NCBI RefSeq assembly: GCF_900176165.1
Contig: NZ_FWWU01000004.1
Span: 186,001-250,000, forward strand
Direction of reading: 5' to 3'
Source: Deinococcus hopiensis KR-140
Lineage (GTDB): Bacteria; Deinococcota; Deinococci; Deinococcales; Deinococcaceae
Length of the DNA: 64,000 nucleotides
The notes under the pieces were generated by a model. That model did no database searches. It saw nothing but the letters and a program-made list of their open reading frames with translations, and had not been told where the DNA came from. Positions 8,517-21,062 of this stretch are shown in pieces. The position numbers and the translations under genes are program-made. Each line of letters opens with the position of its first letter. Position 1 is the stretch's first letter.

Positions 8517-9614
8517 ATGACCCAGACGACTCCATACCAGCGCGCCGAGTTCCGCAAACCGGACGGGCGGTTCCTGTGGCTTTACAGCCGCCGTCCCATC
8601 GCCGTGCAGGGGCCCGTCCCCTCGCCGGGCAACGAACCTGTGCGCGCCACCCCGCAGCAGCGCTGGCATCCCCTGCGCGGCGAATGGGTCATCTACGCCG
8701 CGCACCGTCAGGACCGCACCTTCCTGCCGCCGGCCGAATACAATCCCCTCGCGCCTACCCATGACCCCGAACACCCCACCGAGCTGCCCCAGGGCGACTA
8801 CGACATCGCGGTGTTTCAGAACCGCTTTCCCAGCCTGACCCTGGCGGCCCCCGAGCCCGACCCGGTGCCCGGCACCGTCAACCGCCCCGGCACCGGCGAG
8901 TGCGAGGTCGTGGTGTTTACGCAGGACGCGGGGACCAGCCTGCACCAGCTGCCGGTGGAGCACGTCAAGCTGCTCGTGGACGTGTGGGCAGACCGCACCT
9001 CTGCGCTGGGCGAACAGGACAAGATTCAGTACGTGCTGCCCTTCGAGAACAGGGGCGTGGAGGTGGGCGTCACGCTACACCACCCGCACGGGCAGATTTA
9101 CGCCTATGACCACGTGCCGCCCGTCCAAACCCGCGCGCTGGAACTGGCTGGAGCGCACCTCGCTGAACACGGGGAGCCCTGGGCGGCCACCTTCCTACGC
9201 GAGGAACTGGAAAGCGGCCAGCGGTTGGTGTCGCGCAATGAGGGCGCGGTGGCCGTGGTTCCACCCTTCGCGCGCTACACCTACGAGACGTGGCTGCTGC
9301 CCGCCCGCCCCGCCGCGCGGCTGTCGGACCTCAGTGACGCCGAGCGCCTGCATTTTGCGGCGCTGCTGAAGGAGACGCTCGCACGGCTCGACGCCCTCTT
9401 CGGGGTACGGATGCCGTACCTGATGACGGTTCATCAGGCCCCCACCGACGGGCAGGCGCACGAGGAATGGCCGCTGCACATCGAGATTTACCCCGCCCTG
9501 CGTGCCAAGGGCAAGCTCAAATACCTGGCGGGCACCGAGCAGGGCGCGGGCCTGTTTGCCAACGACTCGCTGCCCGAGGTCAAGGCGAAGGAACTGCGGG
9601 AGGTGACGCTGTGA
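8517..9614 (+). CDS. galT: Galactose-1-phosphate uridylyltransferase
   Basis: Transfers UMP from UDP-glucose to galactose-1-phosphate in the Leloir pathway. The active-site histidine lies in HHPHGQIYAYDHVP. The length of 365 residues is normal for the family. GAGAGGAA precedes the ATG at 8517. Its stop overlaps the GTG start of galK by 4 nt, implying translational coupling. No galE or mutarotase gene was found nearby. Confidence 0.96.
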   Translation: MTQTTPYQRAEFRKPDGRFLWLYSRRPIAVQGPVPSPGNEPVRATPQQRWHPLRGEWVIYAAHRQDRTFLPPAEYNPLAPTHDPEHPTELPQGDYDIAVFQNRFPSLTLAAPEPDPVPGTVNRPGTGECEVVVFTQDAGTSLHQLPVEHVKLLVDVWADRTSALGEQDKIQYVLPFENRGVEVGVTLHHPHGQIYAYDHVPPVQTRALELAGAHLAEHGEPWAATFLREELESGQRLVSRNEGAVAVVPPFARYTYETWLLPARPAARLSDLSDAERLHFAALLKETLARLDALFGVRMPYLMTVHQAPTDGQAHEEWPLHIEIYPALRAKGKLKYLAGTEQGAGLFANDSLPEVKAKELREVTL

Positions 9615-10717
9615 TCCGCACCGGCACGGCGGGCGATTACCTGAGCCACTTCGGCGCGGCCCCGGAGGTGACGGCCCACGCCCCGGGCCGGGTCAACCTG
9701 ATCGGCGAACACACGGATTACAACGACGGCTTCGTGCTGCCCAGCGCCATACCCCAGCAGGCGGTGATCGGCCTGAGCCGCCTGGAGGGAGACGGGGTGG
9801 AGGTCTACGCCAGCGATCTGAACGAGGCGCGCGCGTACCGTCTGGGCGAAGAAACGCAGACGCACTCCTGGATCGACTACGTGCAGGGCGTGACGCAGGA
9901 ACTCGTCCGGGACGGACATAAGCTGACGGGCTTTCGCGCCCATATTCGCTCGGACGTGCCGTTCGGCTCGGGGCTGTCGAGTTCGGCAGCCCTGCTGGTG
10001 TGTCTGCTGCGTGGGCTGCGCGAGCTGTTCGGTCTGCCGCTTGACGACGTGCAGGTGGCGCAGCTCGCCCGCCGCGCTGAGAATGGGCTGGTGGGGGCGA
10101 ACGTGGGCATCATGGACCAGATGGCCTGCTCGCTGGCGCAGGTGGGCGAGGCGCTGTTCCTCGACTGCCGGGACCTGACCTTCGAGCGCCTGAAGCTGCC
10201 GGAAGACATGGACCTGGTGGTGCTGCATTCCGGCGTCGAACACAACCACGCCGCGGGCGACTACAACACCCGCCGCGCCGAGTGCGAGCGGGCCTGTGAG
10301 TTGCTGGGCGTGGCGAGCCTACGGGAGCTCGGTGTGGAGGATCTGGAGCGGGTAAATGCCCTGCCGGAGCCTCTGAACCGCCGTGCGCGGCACGTCATCA
10401 CCGAGAACGCCCGGGTGCTGGAGACGGTGGCGGCGCTGCGGGCGGGCGAACTCGGGCGGGTGGGCGAGCTGTTCACAGCCTCGCACGCTTCCATGCGGGA
10501 CGACTATCAGGTGTCGGTGCGGGAGGTGGACCTGATCGTGACGCTCGCGGAAGCCGAGGCGGACGTTTACGGCGCGCGGCTGACCGGCGGCGGCTTCGGC
10601 GGCAGCGTGGTCATGATTGCCCGCCACGGCACGGGCCGCCGCGCGGGCGAGCGGGTCGCTGCCGAGTACGCCCGGCAGACGGGACGCACGCCGCGGTTGC
10701 TGATGCCAGCGCACTAA
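9611..10717 (+). CDS. galK: Galactokinase
   Basis: Phosphorylates galactose at C1. This GHMP kinase has PGRVNLIGEHTDYNDGF at the sugar-binding site, the ATP loop GSGLSSSAAL, and the C-terminal GGGFGGSV motif. The GTG at 9611 overlaps the galT stop; an upstream ATG in the same frame lies inside galT and would add unrelated sequence. It has 368 residues, close to the usual galactokinase size. A strong hairpin follows its stop. Confidence 0.96.
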   Translation: MIRTGTAGDYLSHFGAAPEVTAHAPGRVNLIGEHTDYNDGFVLPSAIPQQAVIGLSRLEGDGVEVYASDLNEARAYRLGEETQTHSWIDYVQGVTQELVRDGHKLTGFRAHIRSDVPFGSGLSSSAALLVCLLRGLRELFGLPLDDVQVAQLARRAENGLVGANVGIMDQMACSLAQVGEALFLDCRDLTFERLKLPEDMDLVVLHSGVEHNHAAGDYNTRRAECERACELLGVASLRELGVEDLERVNALPEPLNRRARHVITENARVLETVAALRAGELGRVGELFTASHASMRDDYQVSVREVDLIVTLAEAEADVYGARLTGGGFGGSVVMIARHGTGRRAGERVAAEYARQTGRTPRLLMPAH

Positions 10718-10722
10718 AGGGA

Positions 10723-10776
10723 CGAAACGTTTGGGCCGCCCGGGCAACGTTGCCTGGGCGGCCCATCGCCGTTTCG
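10723..10776 (+). terminator. Terminator after galK
   Basis: A 15-bp GC-rich stem with one mismatch (10733-10764) is framed by an outer CGAAACG/CGTTTCG pair, immediately after the galK stop. Confidence 0.75.
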
Positions 10777-11316
10777 GTCTCCGGGCTTCCCGGAAGAAGT
10801 CCTTGCGTTTGATCTTGACCATTCGCCCGTCGGGACGGTCCCCCTTGGAGCGGGTCTCCAGGTACGCCTTCAGGCCCCTGAAGTCACGGTGGGCGTCCGG
10901 CAGCTTCTCCTCCCCGTGCCAAACGAAGGTGAGGCGCTCAACGCCGTTGGAATCGCCCTGAATGCGGGGACCCACAGGTTCATGGGTGCCGCCGGGCAGG
11001 CCCCGAGCAGCGGTCGAGGCCTCACGCTGAAACCGGTCGTCCGGTCCTCACCGACGGGGACCGGGCCGGGCGAGTGACCGGTCTGCCCGCCGGGCGCCGG
11101 CTGGGCGCGCCCGAAGCCCGGGGGCGGCGTGCGACCCGCTTTCGCGGCGTAGCGGCGAGCGCGCTTTCCGCCTCGCGCCACGCCGCTCGCGCCGTTCCAT
11201 CTGTGGATGGCGACGCCGCGGCCCGGTTCCGGGGACGTGCCCGTCCCGCACCAGCGGGTCGCTCCCATCGTTGTGCTGGAAAAGATCTCGATACGCCCAA
11301 TGTGCCGCCAAGGGCG
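10777..11316 (-). other. Gap with a possible decayed minus-strand reading frame
   Basis: About 600 bases separate galK from the GH2 gene. On the minus strand a frame opens at an ATG near 11311 and stops at a TGA near 11048. The same frame then continues down to about 10770 with normal-looking composition, including VERLTFVWHGEEKLPDAHRD and KIKRKDFFREAR. I do not recognise the family. It may be a nonsense-mutated small gene or chance. Confidence 0.3.
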
Positions 11317-11344
11317 CGGGCCGGGCAGCGCTGCCCGGCCCGCA
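11317..11344. terminator. 28-bp perfect palindrome after the GH2 gene
   Basis: Perfect self-complementary sequence centred between 11330 and 11331, 12 bp past the minus-strand GH2 stop. Probably part of its termination signal, although no T-run follows. Confidence 0.6.
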
Positions 11345-11355
11345 CGTTCAGCCCG

Positions 11356-13209
<1,854 letters not shown>

Positions 13210-13459
13210 GGTGGTCTTCCTGGGGGCGTGAGAGCGGGTAGGGAGAAGGCCGACTCCACCGGCGACACGCCGGACGGGAAGCCAGCCTGAACGGACAGCG
13301 CCCTCACCGCGCCGGCAGGGCGGGTCTTTCGGGCACAGGCCCCGGCATGCTACACGATGCGCCCCCGCGCCCGCGTTGAGGCAAACTGTCGGTTCCGGTC
13401 ACACCCCTCATCAAACTGGGGCCAGCACAACGGGCGGCGCCTTGCCCGAAGGGTGGCCC

Positions 13460-13906
13460 TCAGCCCCGCTCCGTCCGCCGCGCCCACATCCACAGGGCCC
13501 CAAACAGCAACAACGCGGCGAGCGAGACGGCCGCCACGACGTTCCGCACAAATTCGACAGTCTTGACCTGCAGGGGATACAGGCCGTGCTCGCGCAAGTA
13601 CGCCTCGCTTACAAAGCGCGCGCCGTTCTCGCCGGTACCGGGGAGGAAGGCCTTCTCGTCACGGATGATCACGCGCTGCGGGGAGCCCAGCGGCGTGCCG
13701 GGGCCGCCGTCTCCGCCGAACAGGGCCTCGGCGTTGGCAGAGGGCTCAACGCGCTGAACGAGGGCCGCATGCTGGGTCATTCCGCCGCTGACAAGGACGC
13801 TGATGGGCAGCGCCAGCAGCGCGAGCACGGCCAGGGTGCCGGCGAGGCGGCGCAACAGGCGAAGCCGGGGTGGGGACGCGCGCATCGGCTGGCCTTCCCC
13901 ACTCAC
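13460..13906 (-). CDS. Small two-helix membrane protein
   Basis: Unrecognised 148-residue protein. A hydrophobic helix lies near residues 20-45 and another near 118-140, with about 70 polar residues between them that probably face outward, and a basic C-terminal end. Its start overlaps the stop of the upstream yceI-like gene by 4 nt, so it is almost certainly translated with it. No catalytic motif is visible. It may anchor or assist the YceI-type protein. Confidence 0.75.
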   Translation of the reverse strand: MSGEGQPMRASPPRLRLLRRLAGTLAVLALLALPISVLVSGGMTQHAALVQRVEPSANAEALFGGDGGPGTPLGSPQRVIIRDEKAFLPGTGENGARFVSEAYLREHGLYPLQVKTVEFVRNVVAAVSLAALLLFGALWMWARRTERG

Positions 13907-14508
13907 TTGCTGCTGGCGATAAAACGCACCACAAGGTCGAGGTCGTTGCTCACGCGTCCGGCAGCGATCTGGGGGTGCTTGACCCCGTAGTCGCTGAGCT
14001 TCACGCCAAACTTGACGCTGACCGCCAGCACGTCACCCTTCAGCCCCACCGCGCGCGTCAGGTCACCTTCCGGCGTGTAGCGCACAGTGGCGTCGGCCGT
14101 CACAGGACGGGTCACGCCGTTCATGGTCAGATTGCCACTTACCCGGTATTTCTCACCGCTGAGGTGGGCCACCTTGGTCGCCGTAAACTTCACGTCAGGC
14201 TGCTTATCAAAGTTTAGCCAGGTGGCAGACTTCATATCCCTGTTGCGCAGGGCGATGCCCGTGTCGATGGTGGTGCCGTCGATGGTCACCGTCCCGCCGC
14301 CCGTCTTGGAGGCTGGATCGAAGGTCAGGGTCCCGCTGACCTTGTTCGTCCTGGCCGTGAAATTCTCCACGGCTGTCTCGCTTTCGACCGTCAGCACGTT
14401 GAGGTTCTCGGATTTTGTCGCCACTTCGAACTTCACGGGAGCGGCGAGGGCGGTCGGGGCGGCCAGGAGGGCGAGGAGCAGCAGGCGGGCAGCGGGGAAT
14501 CGTGACAT
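13903..14508 (-). CDS. YceI-family lipocalin-like exported protein
   Basis: Exported protein of 201 residues with a clear signal peptide (hydrophobic core followed by an ALAA-type site). The mature part has the YceI pattern: VKF strands, NRDMKSATWLNFDKQPD and KYRVSGNLTMNGVTRPV. YceI proteins form a lipocalin-like barrel that binds isoprenoid-type lipids; their cellular role is poorly defined. It is followed by a 4-nt-overlapping small membrane protein gene. A CGGAGG-type site lies just before the ATG. Confidence 0.9.
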   Translation of the reverse strand: MSRFPAARLLLLALLAAPTALAAPVKFEVATKSENLNVLTVESETAVENFTARTNKVSGTLTFDPASKTGGGTVTIDGTTIDTGIALRNRDMKSATWLNFDKQPDVKFTATKVAHLSGEKYRVSGNLTMNGVTRPVTADATVRYTPEGDLTRAVGLKGDVLAVSVKFGVKLSDYGVKHPQIAAGRVSNDLDLVVRFIASSK

Positions 14509-14687
14509 GACGTGGCCTCCGGGGCCCGGAAATGCGGGCCGGATCAGGGGAATGGAGTGGGTTGGAACGATCGGAGCGCCTCACTTCAGGAAACGTTCAA
14601 CGTGAAGACACTGTAGCCGTTCCCACTGGGCGGAGCAATGACCGCCTCGGACTCCGGCATGTCTTTTTCTCCCGAGCGGCGCAAGGC

Positions 14688-15548
14688 TCAGACCGGCTCT
14701 CGGCGAGCGCGGAAGGTCTGGGGCGACACACCGCTGGCTGCCTTGAAGGCGCGGCTGAAGTGAAAGGGGTCGGCAAAGCCCAGTCGGACGGCCACCTCCT
14801 TGACAGACATGTCCGTGAAGCTCAGCAGGCGGCGGGCTTCGAGTATTCGGCGGTCCTGGATCACCTGCTTGGCGTTCTTGCCCAACGTCGCGTGCGTCAG
14901 GCGGGAGAGGTGCCGCGCCGAAACGTTCATGGCCTGGGCGTAGTGCTCCACCCCCTGCTGCCGCACGAAGTCGCGTTCCAGCAGGGCGAGGAAGCGCGGC
15001 AGGTCGCGCCATTCCTGGGCCGGGCCCACCCGACTCGCTTCGCGCGCCGCCCGCCCAACCAGCGCGAGCAGCGCCTCCAGCAGGGGCCGCAGCAGGGAAA
15101 GGTCGCCCGTCACCTCCGCCCGCCCGTACTCGGCGAGCATCAGGCGCAGCAGGGTCACGCCCTGCCCGTGCAGGTCCTCACCGAGCGTGAATGCCTGATC
15201 GCCCGGCGCGTAGTTGAACACGAGCTGATGCGGAGCATGTTCGCCGGGGGCGGCAAACAGCTCCTCGGTAAACGACACGACGAAGCCCTGGAGGTCCTGG
15301 GTTTGCTGAAAGGCGTGGACCTGCCCCCGGGTGATCACCGAGACGCTGGGCGGGCGAAACTCGATCATCCGCCCGTCGATGGAGTGGACGCCCGTACCCG
15401 ACTCCAGCCACAGCAACTCCTGAAAGTCGTGGCGGTGGGGCCGGAACACCTGCCCTGGGGCGGACGTGGGCACCGTAATGGGCTCCACCACCAGCGGGAG
15501 GGTCCTGTTGCGCAGCGGCACGTACTGAATGGCAGGCGGCGCCTTCAC
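14688..15548 (-). CDS. AraC-family transcriptional regulator
   Basis: An N-terminal cupin domain contains the metal or sugar pocket motif HRHDFQELLWLESG. A C-terminal double helix-turn-helix carries MSVKEVAVRLGFADPFHFSRAFK and the conserved GVSPQTFR. I chose the GTG at 15548 because it gives 286 residues, normal for sugar-responsive AraC proteins. A longer reading from 15695 would cover the start of the divergent gene and adds low-complexity sequence. The target is unknown; nearby GH2 and gal genes are candidates. Confidence 0.88.
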   Translation of the reverse strand: MKAPPAIQYVPLRNRTLPLVVEPITVPTSAPGQVFRPHRHDFQELLWLESGTGVHSIDGRMIEFRPPSVSVITRGQVHAFQQTQDLQGFVVSFTEELFAAPGEHAPHQLVFNYAPGDQAFTLGEDLHGQGVTLLRLMLAEYGRAEVTGDLSLLRPLLEALLALVGRAAREASRVGPAQEWRDLPRFLALLERDFVRQQGVEHYAQAMNVSARHLSRLTHATLGKNAKQVIQDRRILEARRLLSFTDMSVKEVAVRLGFADPFHFSRAFKAASGVSPQTFRARREPV

Positions 15549-15626
15549 GGCGCCCAGAGTAGCGTCCCCCCGTGAGGGCGAGATTCGTACGTCCCGGCCG
15601 CCTCCGCCTGCCGCTATCATCCGGGC

Positions 15627-16100
15627 ATGACCGGGATCATCGAGCAGGTACGCCTCTGGCAGCGGGGCGAGACGTCCCTGGACGAACTGACCCACGCCTT
15701 TGTGGGGCTGGACGAGCCTGGCGGCGAGGTGGGTGCGGCCATCACCGAGCTGTGCGGAGACGTGGGCAGAACGGGAAACGCACAGGAGGGCGACTGGAAC
15801 AGCGCCGAGTGGCGCGCGGCGCTGCTGGGCTGCCGGGCCCGCACCTGGCCCACGCCGGGTCCGGCGGGACTGCTCGCGGGCTCCGGCCTGCTGATCCTCA
15901 CCGACGGGCAGCAGGGCGTGGTGCTGCGGGAGGGCAACCAGCGCTGCCTGCCCCGCGCGATCTGCCCGTCCCTGCTGCTGCTCGCGCAGACCATCGTGAT
16001 GGCTGACGACGCCCTCGACGCCCGTGAAGTGGATACCCTGCGCCAGCAGCGGACGCAGGCAACGTCGACGTCACTGTCGGAGATCGATCCGATTCGGTGA
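15627..16100 (+). CDS. Conserved-looking hypothetical protein
   Basis: Acidic soluble protein of 157 residues starting at the ATG at 15627, divergent from the AraC gene. It has no signal peptide and no membrane segment. A central Gly-Leu-rich stretch (GPAGLLAGSGLLILTDG) suggests an alpha/beta fold. I do not recognise the family. Its stop is followed by about 60 bp and then the end of the convergent GGDEF-like gene. Confidence 0.6.
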   Translation: MTGIIEQVRLWQRGETSLDELTHAFVGLDEPGGEVGAAITELCGDVGRTGNAQEGDWNSAEWRAALLGCRARTWPTPGPAGLLAGSGLLILTDGQQGVVLREGNQRCLPRAICPSLLLLAQTIVMADDALDAREVDTLRQQRTQATSTSLSEIDPIR

Positions 16101-16160
16101 GCTGGTGAGGACCTGGGCCGTGGAATAAGGGCTGTTCTACGACCAACTGTCCACGGTTTC

Positions 16161-17183
16161 TCACGGAAACAGCGGCAGCGGCTTTTCGGGCAAGCTCACC
16201 CGGTCCCGTCCTGACGCCTTGGCGACGTACAGCCGCTCGTTCGCGAGCTGCAGAAGGTCTTCCAGGGTATGGGCGTCCGTACTCAAGGCCACGCCGAGGC
16301 TGGCAGTGACCTGGGGAAGGCCCGGTTCTCGCAGCCGCCGCACGGCGAGCCACAGGCGGTACGCCTCGGCCTTGGCCCCGCGTTCGTCCACGCCGGGGAG
16401 CAGCGCCAGAAACGCGTCGCCGTCCCAGCGCGCCACCCGGTCCCCGGCGCGCACCTCCTGCCGCAAGGACCGGGCCACCGCCACCAGCAGGGCGTCGCCC
16501 ACCGCGTGGCCGTAGCGGGTGTTGACCTGCTCGAAATAGTCGAGGTCGAGCAGCACCACCGCGAAGTTGCGCTCCTGGCCCCAGCCCGGCCCCCCGCCGG
16601 CAAGCGCGCGGCGCAGGTGGGCGTACAGCTCGGGGCGGTTGTCCGCGCCGGTGAGCGCGTCGGTCCGCGCCAGTCCCCGCATCAGCGCCGCTTCCGCCCG
16701 CTCGGCGCTGAACCGGCCGATATACCCGCTGGCCGCGCCCACCAGCGCGAGGGTCAGGCCCACGGCGATGAGGTGGGGGAGCACCCCTGGACCGTCCTGC
16801 CACGAGGCCAGAGCGAACAGCCCGAACAAAAGGGCTGCGTAGCGCAGCGCCTCGCCCACGCGCAGCACGGCGAAGGCGGCCGAACCCAGGGCCAGCAGCG
16901 CGAGCGGCAGGAGGGACGTGGAGGTGGGCGCTGGGGGCGTCCGGAACAGGGCCACGCCGAGGCCGGTACCGAACGCCAGCAGCAGACCCCGGTCCACCCA
17001 CCCCAGTGGCACCCGCGTGAAGCGCAGCAGGGCGGCCGTCAACGCGCAGACCACAGCGAGGACGGCGCTCCCCAGATCACCGTGACCGGACGCGAGAACG
17101 CCGCACAACCCCAGGCAGAGCGCGCCGGCGACGAGGGCCACTCCCCCGCGCCGCCGCGCCTCTGCCCCACCCGGCTCATGCAT
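16161..17183 (-). CDS. Membrane protein with degenerate GGDEF domain
   Basis: Several hydrophobic helices (first 165 or so residues) precede a GGDEF fold with the normal DLDYFEQVN metal and nucleotide segment. The signature itself is changed to DGDAF near residue 255, losing the catalytic Glu. The inhibitory-site RxxD (RAGD) lies exactly five residues before it and is intact. This is the pattern of non-catalytic c-di-GMP receptors rather than cyclases. I chose the ATG at 17183: longer readings overlap the divergent MATE gene and lack hydrophobic character. The output partner is unknown. Confidence 0.82.
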   Translation of the reverse strand: MHEPGGAEARRRGGVALVAGALCLGLCGVLASGHGDLGSAVLAVVCALTAALLRFTRVPLGWVDRGLLLAFGTGLGVALFRTPPAPTSTSLLPLALLALGSAAFAVLRVGEALRYAALLFGLFALASWQDGPGVLPHLIAVGLTLALVGAASGYIGRFSAERAEAALMRGLARTDALTGADNRPELYAHLRRALAGGGPGWGQERNFAVVLLDLDYFEQVNTRYGHAVGDALLVAVARSLRQEVRAGDRVARWDGDAFLALLPGVDERGAKAEAYRLWLAVRRLREPGLPQVTASLGVALSTDAHTLEDLLQLANERLYVAKASGRDRVSLPEKPLPLFP

Positions 17184-17275
17184 GGAGGCCCTGCTCTGGC
17201 ACGCCGTCCAGCCTACGCCCCCGCGCCTGTCAGATTCCTCTCGCGCCTCTCCCGGCGGGCCCGTACACTGCGGGG

Positions 17276-18697
<1,422 letters not shown>

Positions 18698-18761
18698 GGT
18701 CCGGTCTGCGCCGTCACTGCCCTTCCCCTCACGAATTGCTCTATTCTGGAACTGAATTTCT

Positions 18762-20438
18762 ATGGGCTCTTCCGGCCAGCTCACCTCCGCAGCTCCAGGC
18801 GTTGACACCGCCCGGCTGGAAGCGCTGTTGACTGAGATCGAAGCGCGCCTGCTCACGTCCGCCCAGGGCGCGCTGCACTTGATTGCGGAGGCCGAGGCGC
18901 TGACCTTGCCGGACTCGCCTGTGGGCGGCCAGCTGCTGTGCCTGCGGGGCGCGGCGCTGTTCTACTGCTCGGAGATAGAGGCTTCGGCGGCCTCATTTGC
19001 GTCGGCGCGGGCCCTGGGGCAGCGGCTTGGAGACGCGGCGTTGGAGGCCCGGGCGCTCAACGGCCTGGGCAACGTCGCGAGTCAGCGCGGCGACTACGTG
19101 GGCACGCTGGAGCATTTCCTGGAAAGTGCGCGTCTGGCCGGCGCAGTGGGTGACGAACAGGGGCGGCTGCGCGTGCTGAACAACATCGGCGTCATCCGCG
19201 GCGAGCTCGGCGAGTACGAGGAAGCGCTGCGGACCCACCGCGAGGTGATCGAGGGCACCCGGCGCATTGGAGACCCCCTCCTCGAGTCGAGCGCCCGGGC
19301 AAACGCGGTGATGGACCTCTGCCTGCTGGGCCAGTACGGAGCGGCCATCGCCCTGGCCGACGAGCAGCTGCTGGCGCTCAGCAAGGCGGGCGTGCGGCAG
19401 CACGAGGTGGTGGTGCAGACCTACCGCGCCGCCAGCCTGCTGGAACTCGGGCAGTTGGAAGAAGCCCTCGCTGCCGCCGAGCGGGCGCAGCCCCTCGCCG
19501 AGGAGATCGCGGATCACGACCACCTCTGCCGCCTGCTCGTTACCCGGGGCCGGGCGCTGCAGGGTCTGGGCGAGGGCCAGGCCGCCACCACCGTGCTCAC
19601 CCGGGCGCTGACGCTGGCGCAGGACCTGGAGTTCCGGCTGCACGAGCGCGACGCCCACCGGGCGCTCAGCGACGTGCAGGAAGCCCTGGGAAACCTACCG
19701 GCGGCGCTGATGCACCTGCGCGCCTACCTGGCCCTGCAGCAGGCCATTCACGCGCAGCATGTGGACCGCCGGACACGGCTGCTGACCGCCCAGTTCCAGC
19801 TTGAAGCGCTGCGGCGCGAGGCTGATATGGAGAGGCTGCGCTCCGAGCAGCTGACGCGCGACAACGCGGCGCTGCGCCAGGACCACCAGCTGCTCGCCCA
19901 CCGCGCCGCGCACGACACCCTGACGGGGCTGGCCAACCGGGCGCATTTCCAGGCCGAGGTCTCGCGCACCCTGCGCCGCGGCGCGGACGCGGGCGAGGGC
20001 GGCATGAGCGCCGTGCTGTTTATCGATCTCGACGGCTTCAAGGCCGTGAACGACGCCCTGGGTCACGATCTGGGCGATGAACTGCTGCGCCAGGTGGGCG
20101 CGCGGCTGCGCCAGCACACGCGGCGGGGTGACCTGATCGCAAGGCTGGGCGGCGACGAGTTCACGGTGCTGCTGCGCGAGCTCGAGGAAGCGCAGGACGC
20201 GACGCGGGTCGGCGAACAATTGCTCGGAGCGCTGTGCGAGCCCTTCACCCTGGACGAACACCAGGTGTCGGTCACCGCGTCCATCGGGGTCGCCGTCGCG
20301 CCGGCGGACGGCAGCGACCTGACAACCCTGCAAAAGCACGCCGACGCCGCCATGTACCGCATCAAGCATTCGGGCAAGAATGGGGTGGGCCGCTTCAGCG
20401 GGAGCTTTCCGGGCACGGACCAGCGCAACCCGGCGTAA
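18762..20438 (+). CDS. TPR-GGDEF diguanylate cyclase
   Basis: Cytoplasmic protein of 558 residues: TPR helices (about 10-340), a coiled coil (about 340-385) and a C-terminal GGDEF domain. The signature GGDEF is intact near residue 464, DLDGFKAVND supplies metal and guanine contacts, and an RxxD inhibition site (RRGD) lies five residues before it. It is predicted to make c-di-GMP with product inhibition. No Shine-Dalgarno sequence is obvious before the ATG, and TATTCT at 18742-18747 could be a -10, so the leader may be very short. It converges on a small lipoprotein gene with a shared terminator. Confidence 0.93.
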   Translation: MGSSGQLTSAAPGVDTARLEALLTEIEARLLTSAQGALHLIAEAEALTLPDSPVGGQLLCLRGAALFYCSEIEASAASFASARALGQRLGDAALEARALNGLGNVASQRGDYVGTLEHFLESARLAGAVGDEQGRLRVLNNIGVIRGELGEYEEALRTHREVIEGTRRIGDPLLESSARANAVMDLCLLGQYGAAIALADEQLLALSKAGVRQHEVVVQTYRAASLLELGQLEEALAAAERAQPLAEEIADHDHLCRLLVTRGRALQGLGEGQAATTVLTRALTLAQDLEFRLHERDAHRALSDVQEALGNLPAALMHLRAYLALQQAIHAQHVDRRTRLLTAQFQLEALRREADMERLRSEQLTRDNAALRQDHQLLAHRAAHDTLTGLANRAHFQAEVSRTLRRGADAGEGGMSAVLFIDLDGFKAVNDALGHDLGDELLRQVGARLRQHTRRGDLIARLGGDEFTVLLRELEEAQDATRVGEQLLGALCEPFTLDEHQVSVTASIGVAVAPADGSDLTTLQKHADAAMYRIKHSGKNGVGRFSGSFPGTDQRNPA

Positions 20439-20439
20439 G

Positions 20440-20479
20440 GGTGGGGACCGGCCGCGATTGCCGCAGGCCGGTCCCCACC
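20440..20479. terminator. Bidirectional terminator
   Basis: Perfect 14-bp arms (20440-20453 and 20466-20479) around a 12-nt loop lie exactly between two convergent genes. Confidence 0.8.
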
Positions 20480-20494
20480 GCGAAACAGCGGCGT

Positions 20495-20893
20495 TTACTG
20501 GCGCGTCATGGACAGCGCGGTGGCCGCTCCCCCATTCACCCGGTAGGTGCCGGTAAAGGTCTTGCCGCTGAAGGTGCCGTCGATGCTCAGCGCACCGAAG
20601 ATGGTGCTCGGCACATTGAGGGTGGCGGTATTGTCCGCGCCGCGGTTGCCCGTGAAGTCGGTGGGCACCGTGTCGGCGTTGTCGAGGTTGACGGTGCCTG
20701 TGAGCCGGCCGCTGCTGTCGCGGACGACGGCAGTGAAGGCGGCCGGTCCCTGCGCGGTGTTCAGGGTGCCCTTCCAGGTGCCGGACGCGTCGTAGGCCGG
20801 GGAGGTGCCGGACGAACAGGCGCTCAGCGCCAGGCTGCCCGCGGCGAGGAGGGTGAGGGGGCGCAGGGTCTGGGATAAGAAGGGCATATTCAT
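20495..20893 (-). CDS. Small lipoprotein
   Basis: Protein of 132 residues with an N-terminal signal ending in the lipobox LALSAC, then about 110 residues with an alternating beta pattern rich in Gly, Thr and Asn (for example SGTWKGTLN and GRLTGTVNLDN). This resembles a small beta-barrel such as those of lipocalin or META-type lipoproteins, but the family is not certain. I chose the ATG at 20893 because GGAG lies 7 nt upstream and the signal begins there. Confidence 0.8.
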   Translation of the reverse strand: MNMPFLSQTLRPLTLLAAGSLALSACSSGTSPAYDASGTWKGTLNTAQGPAAFTAVVRDSSGRLTGTVNLDNADTVPTDFTGNRGADNTATLNVPSTIFGALSIDGTFSGKTFTGTYRVNGGAATALSMTRQ

Positions 20894-21062
20894 GACCACT
20901 CCAGCGTAACCCAAGAGCATTTCCCTGGGTGCGGCAAGTGCGCCGCCAAAAGGGCAGAACGGATCCGTTCGCGGCGTACCCCTCACCGGGGGTATACCCG
21001 CCAGAACGCAAAACCCAGGTGTCCACGCAGTTTTCTGACAAAGCACCGCGTAGACTGGAGGG

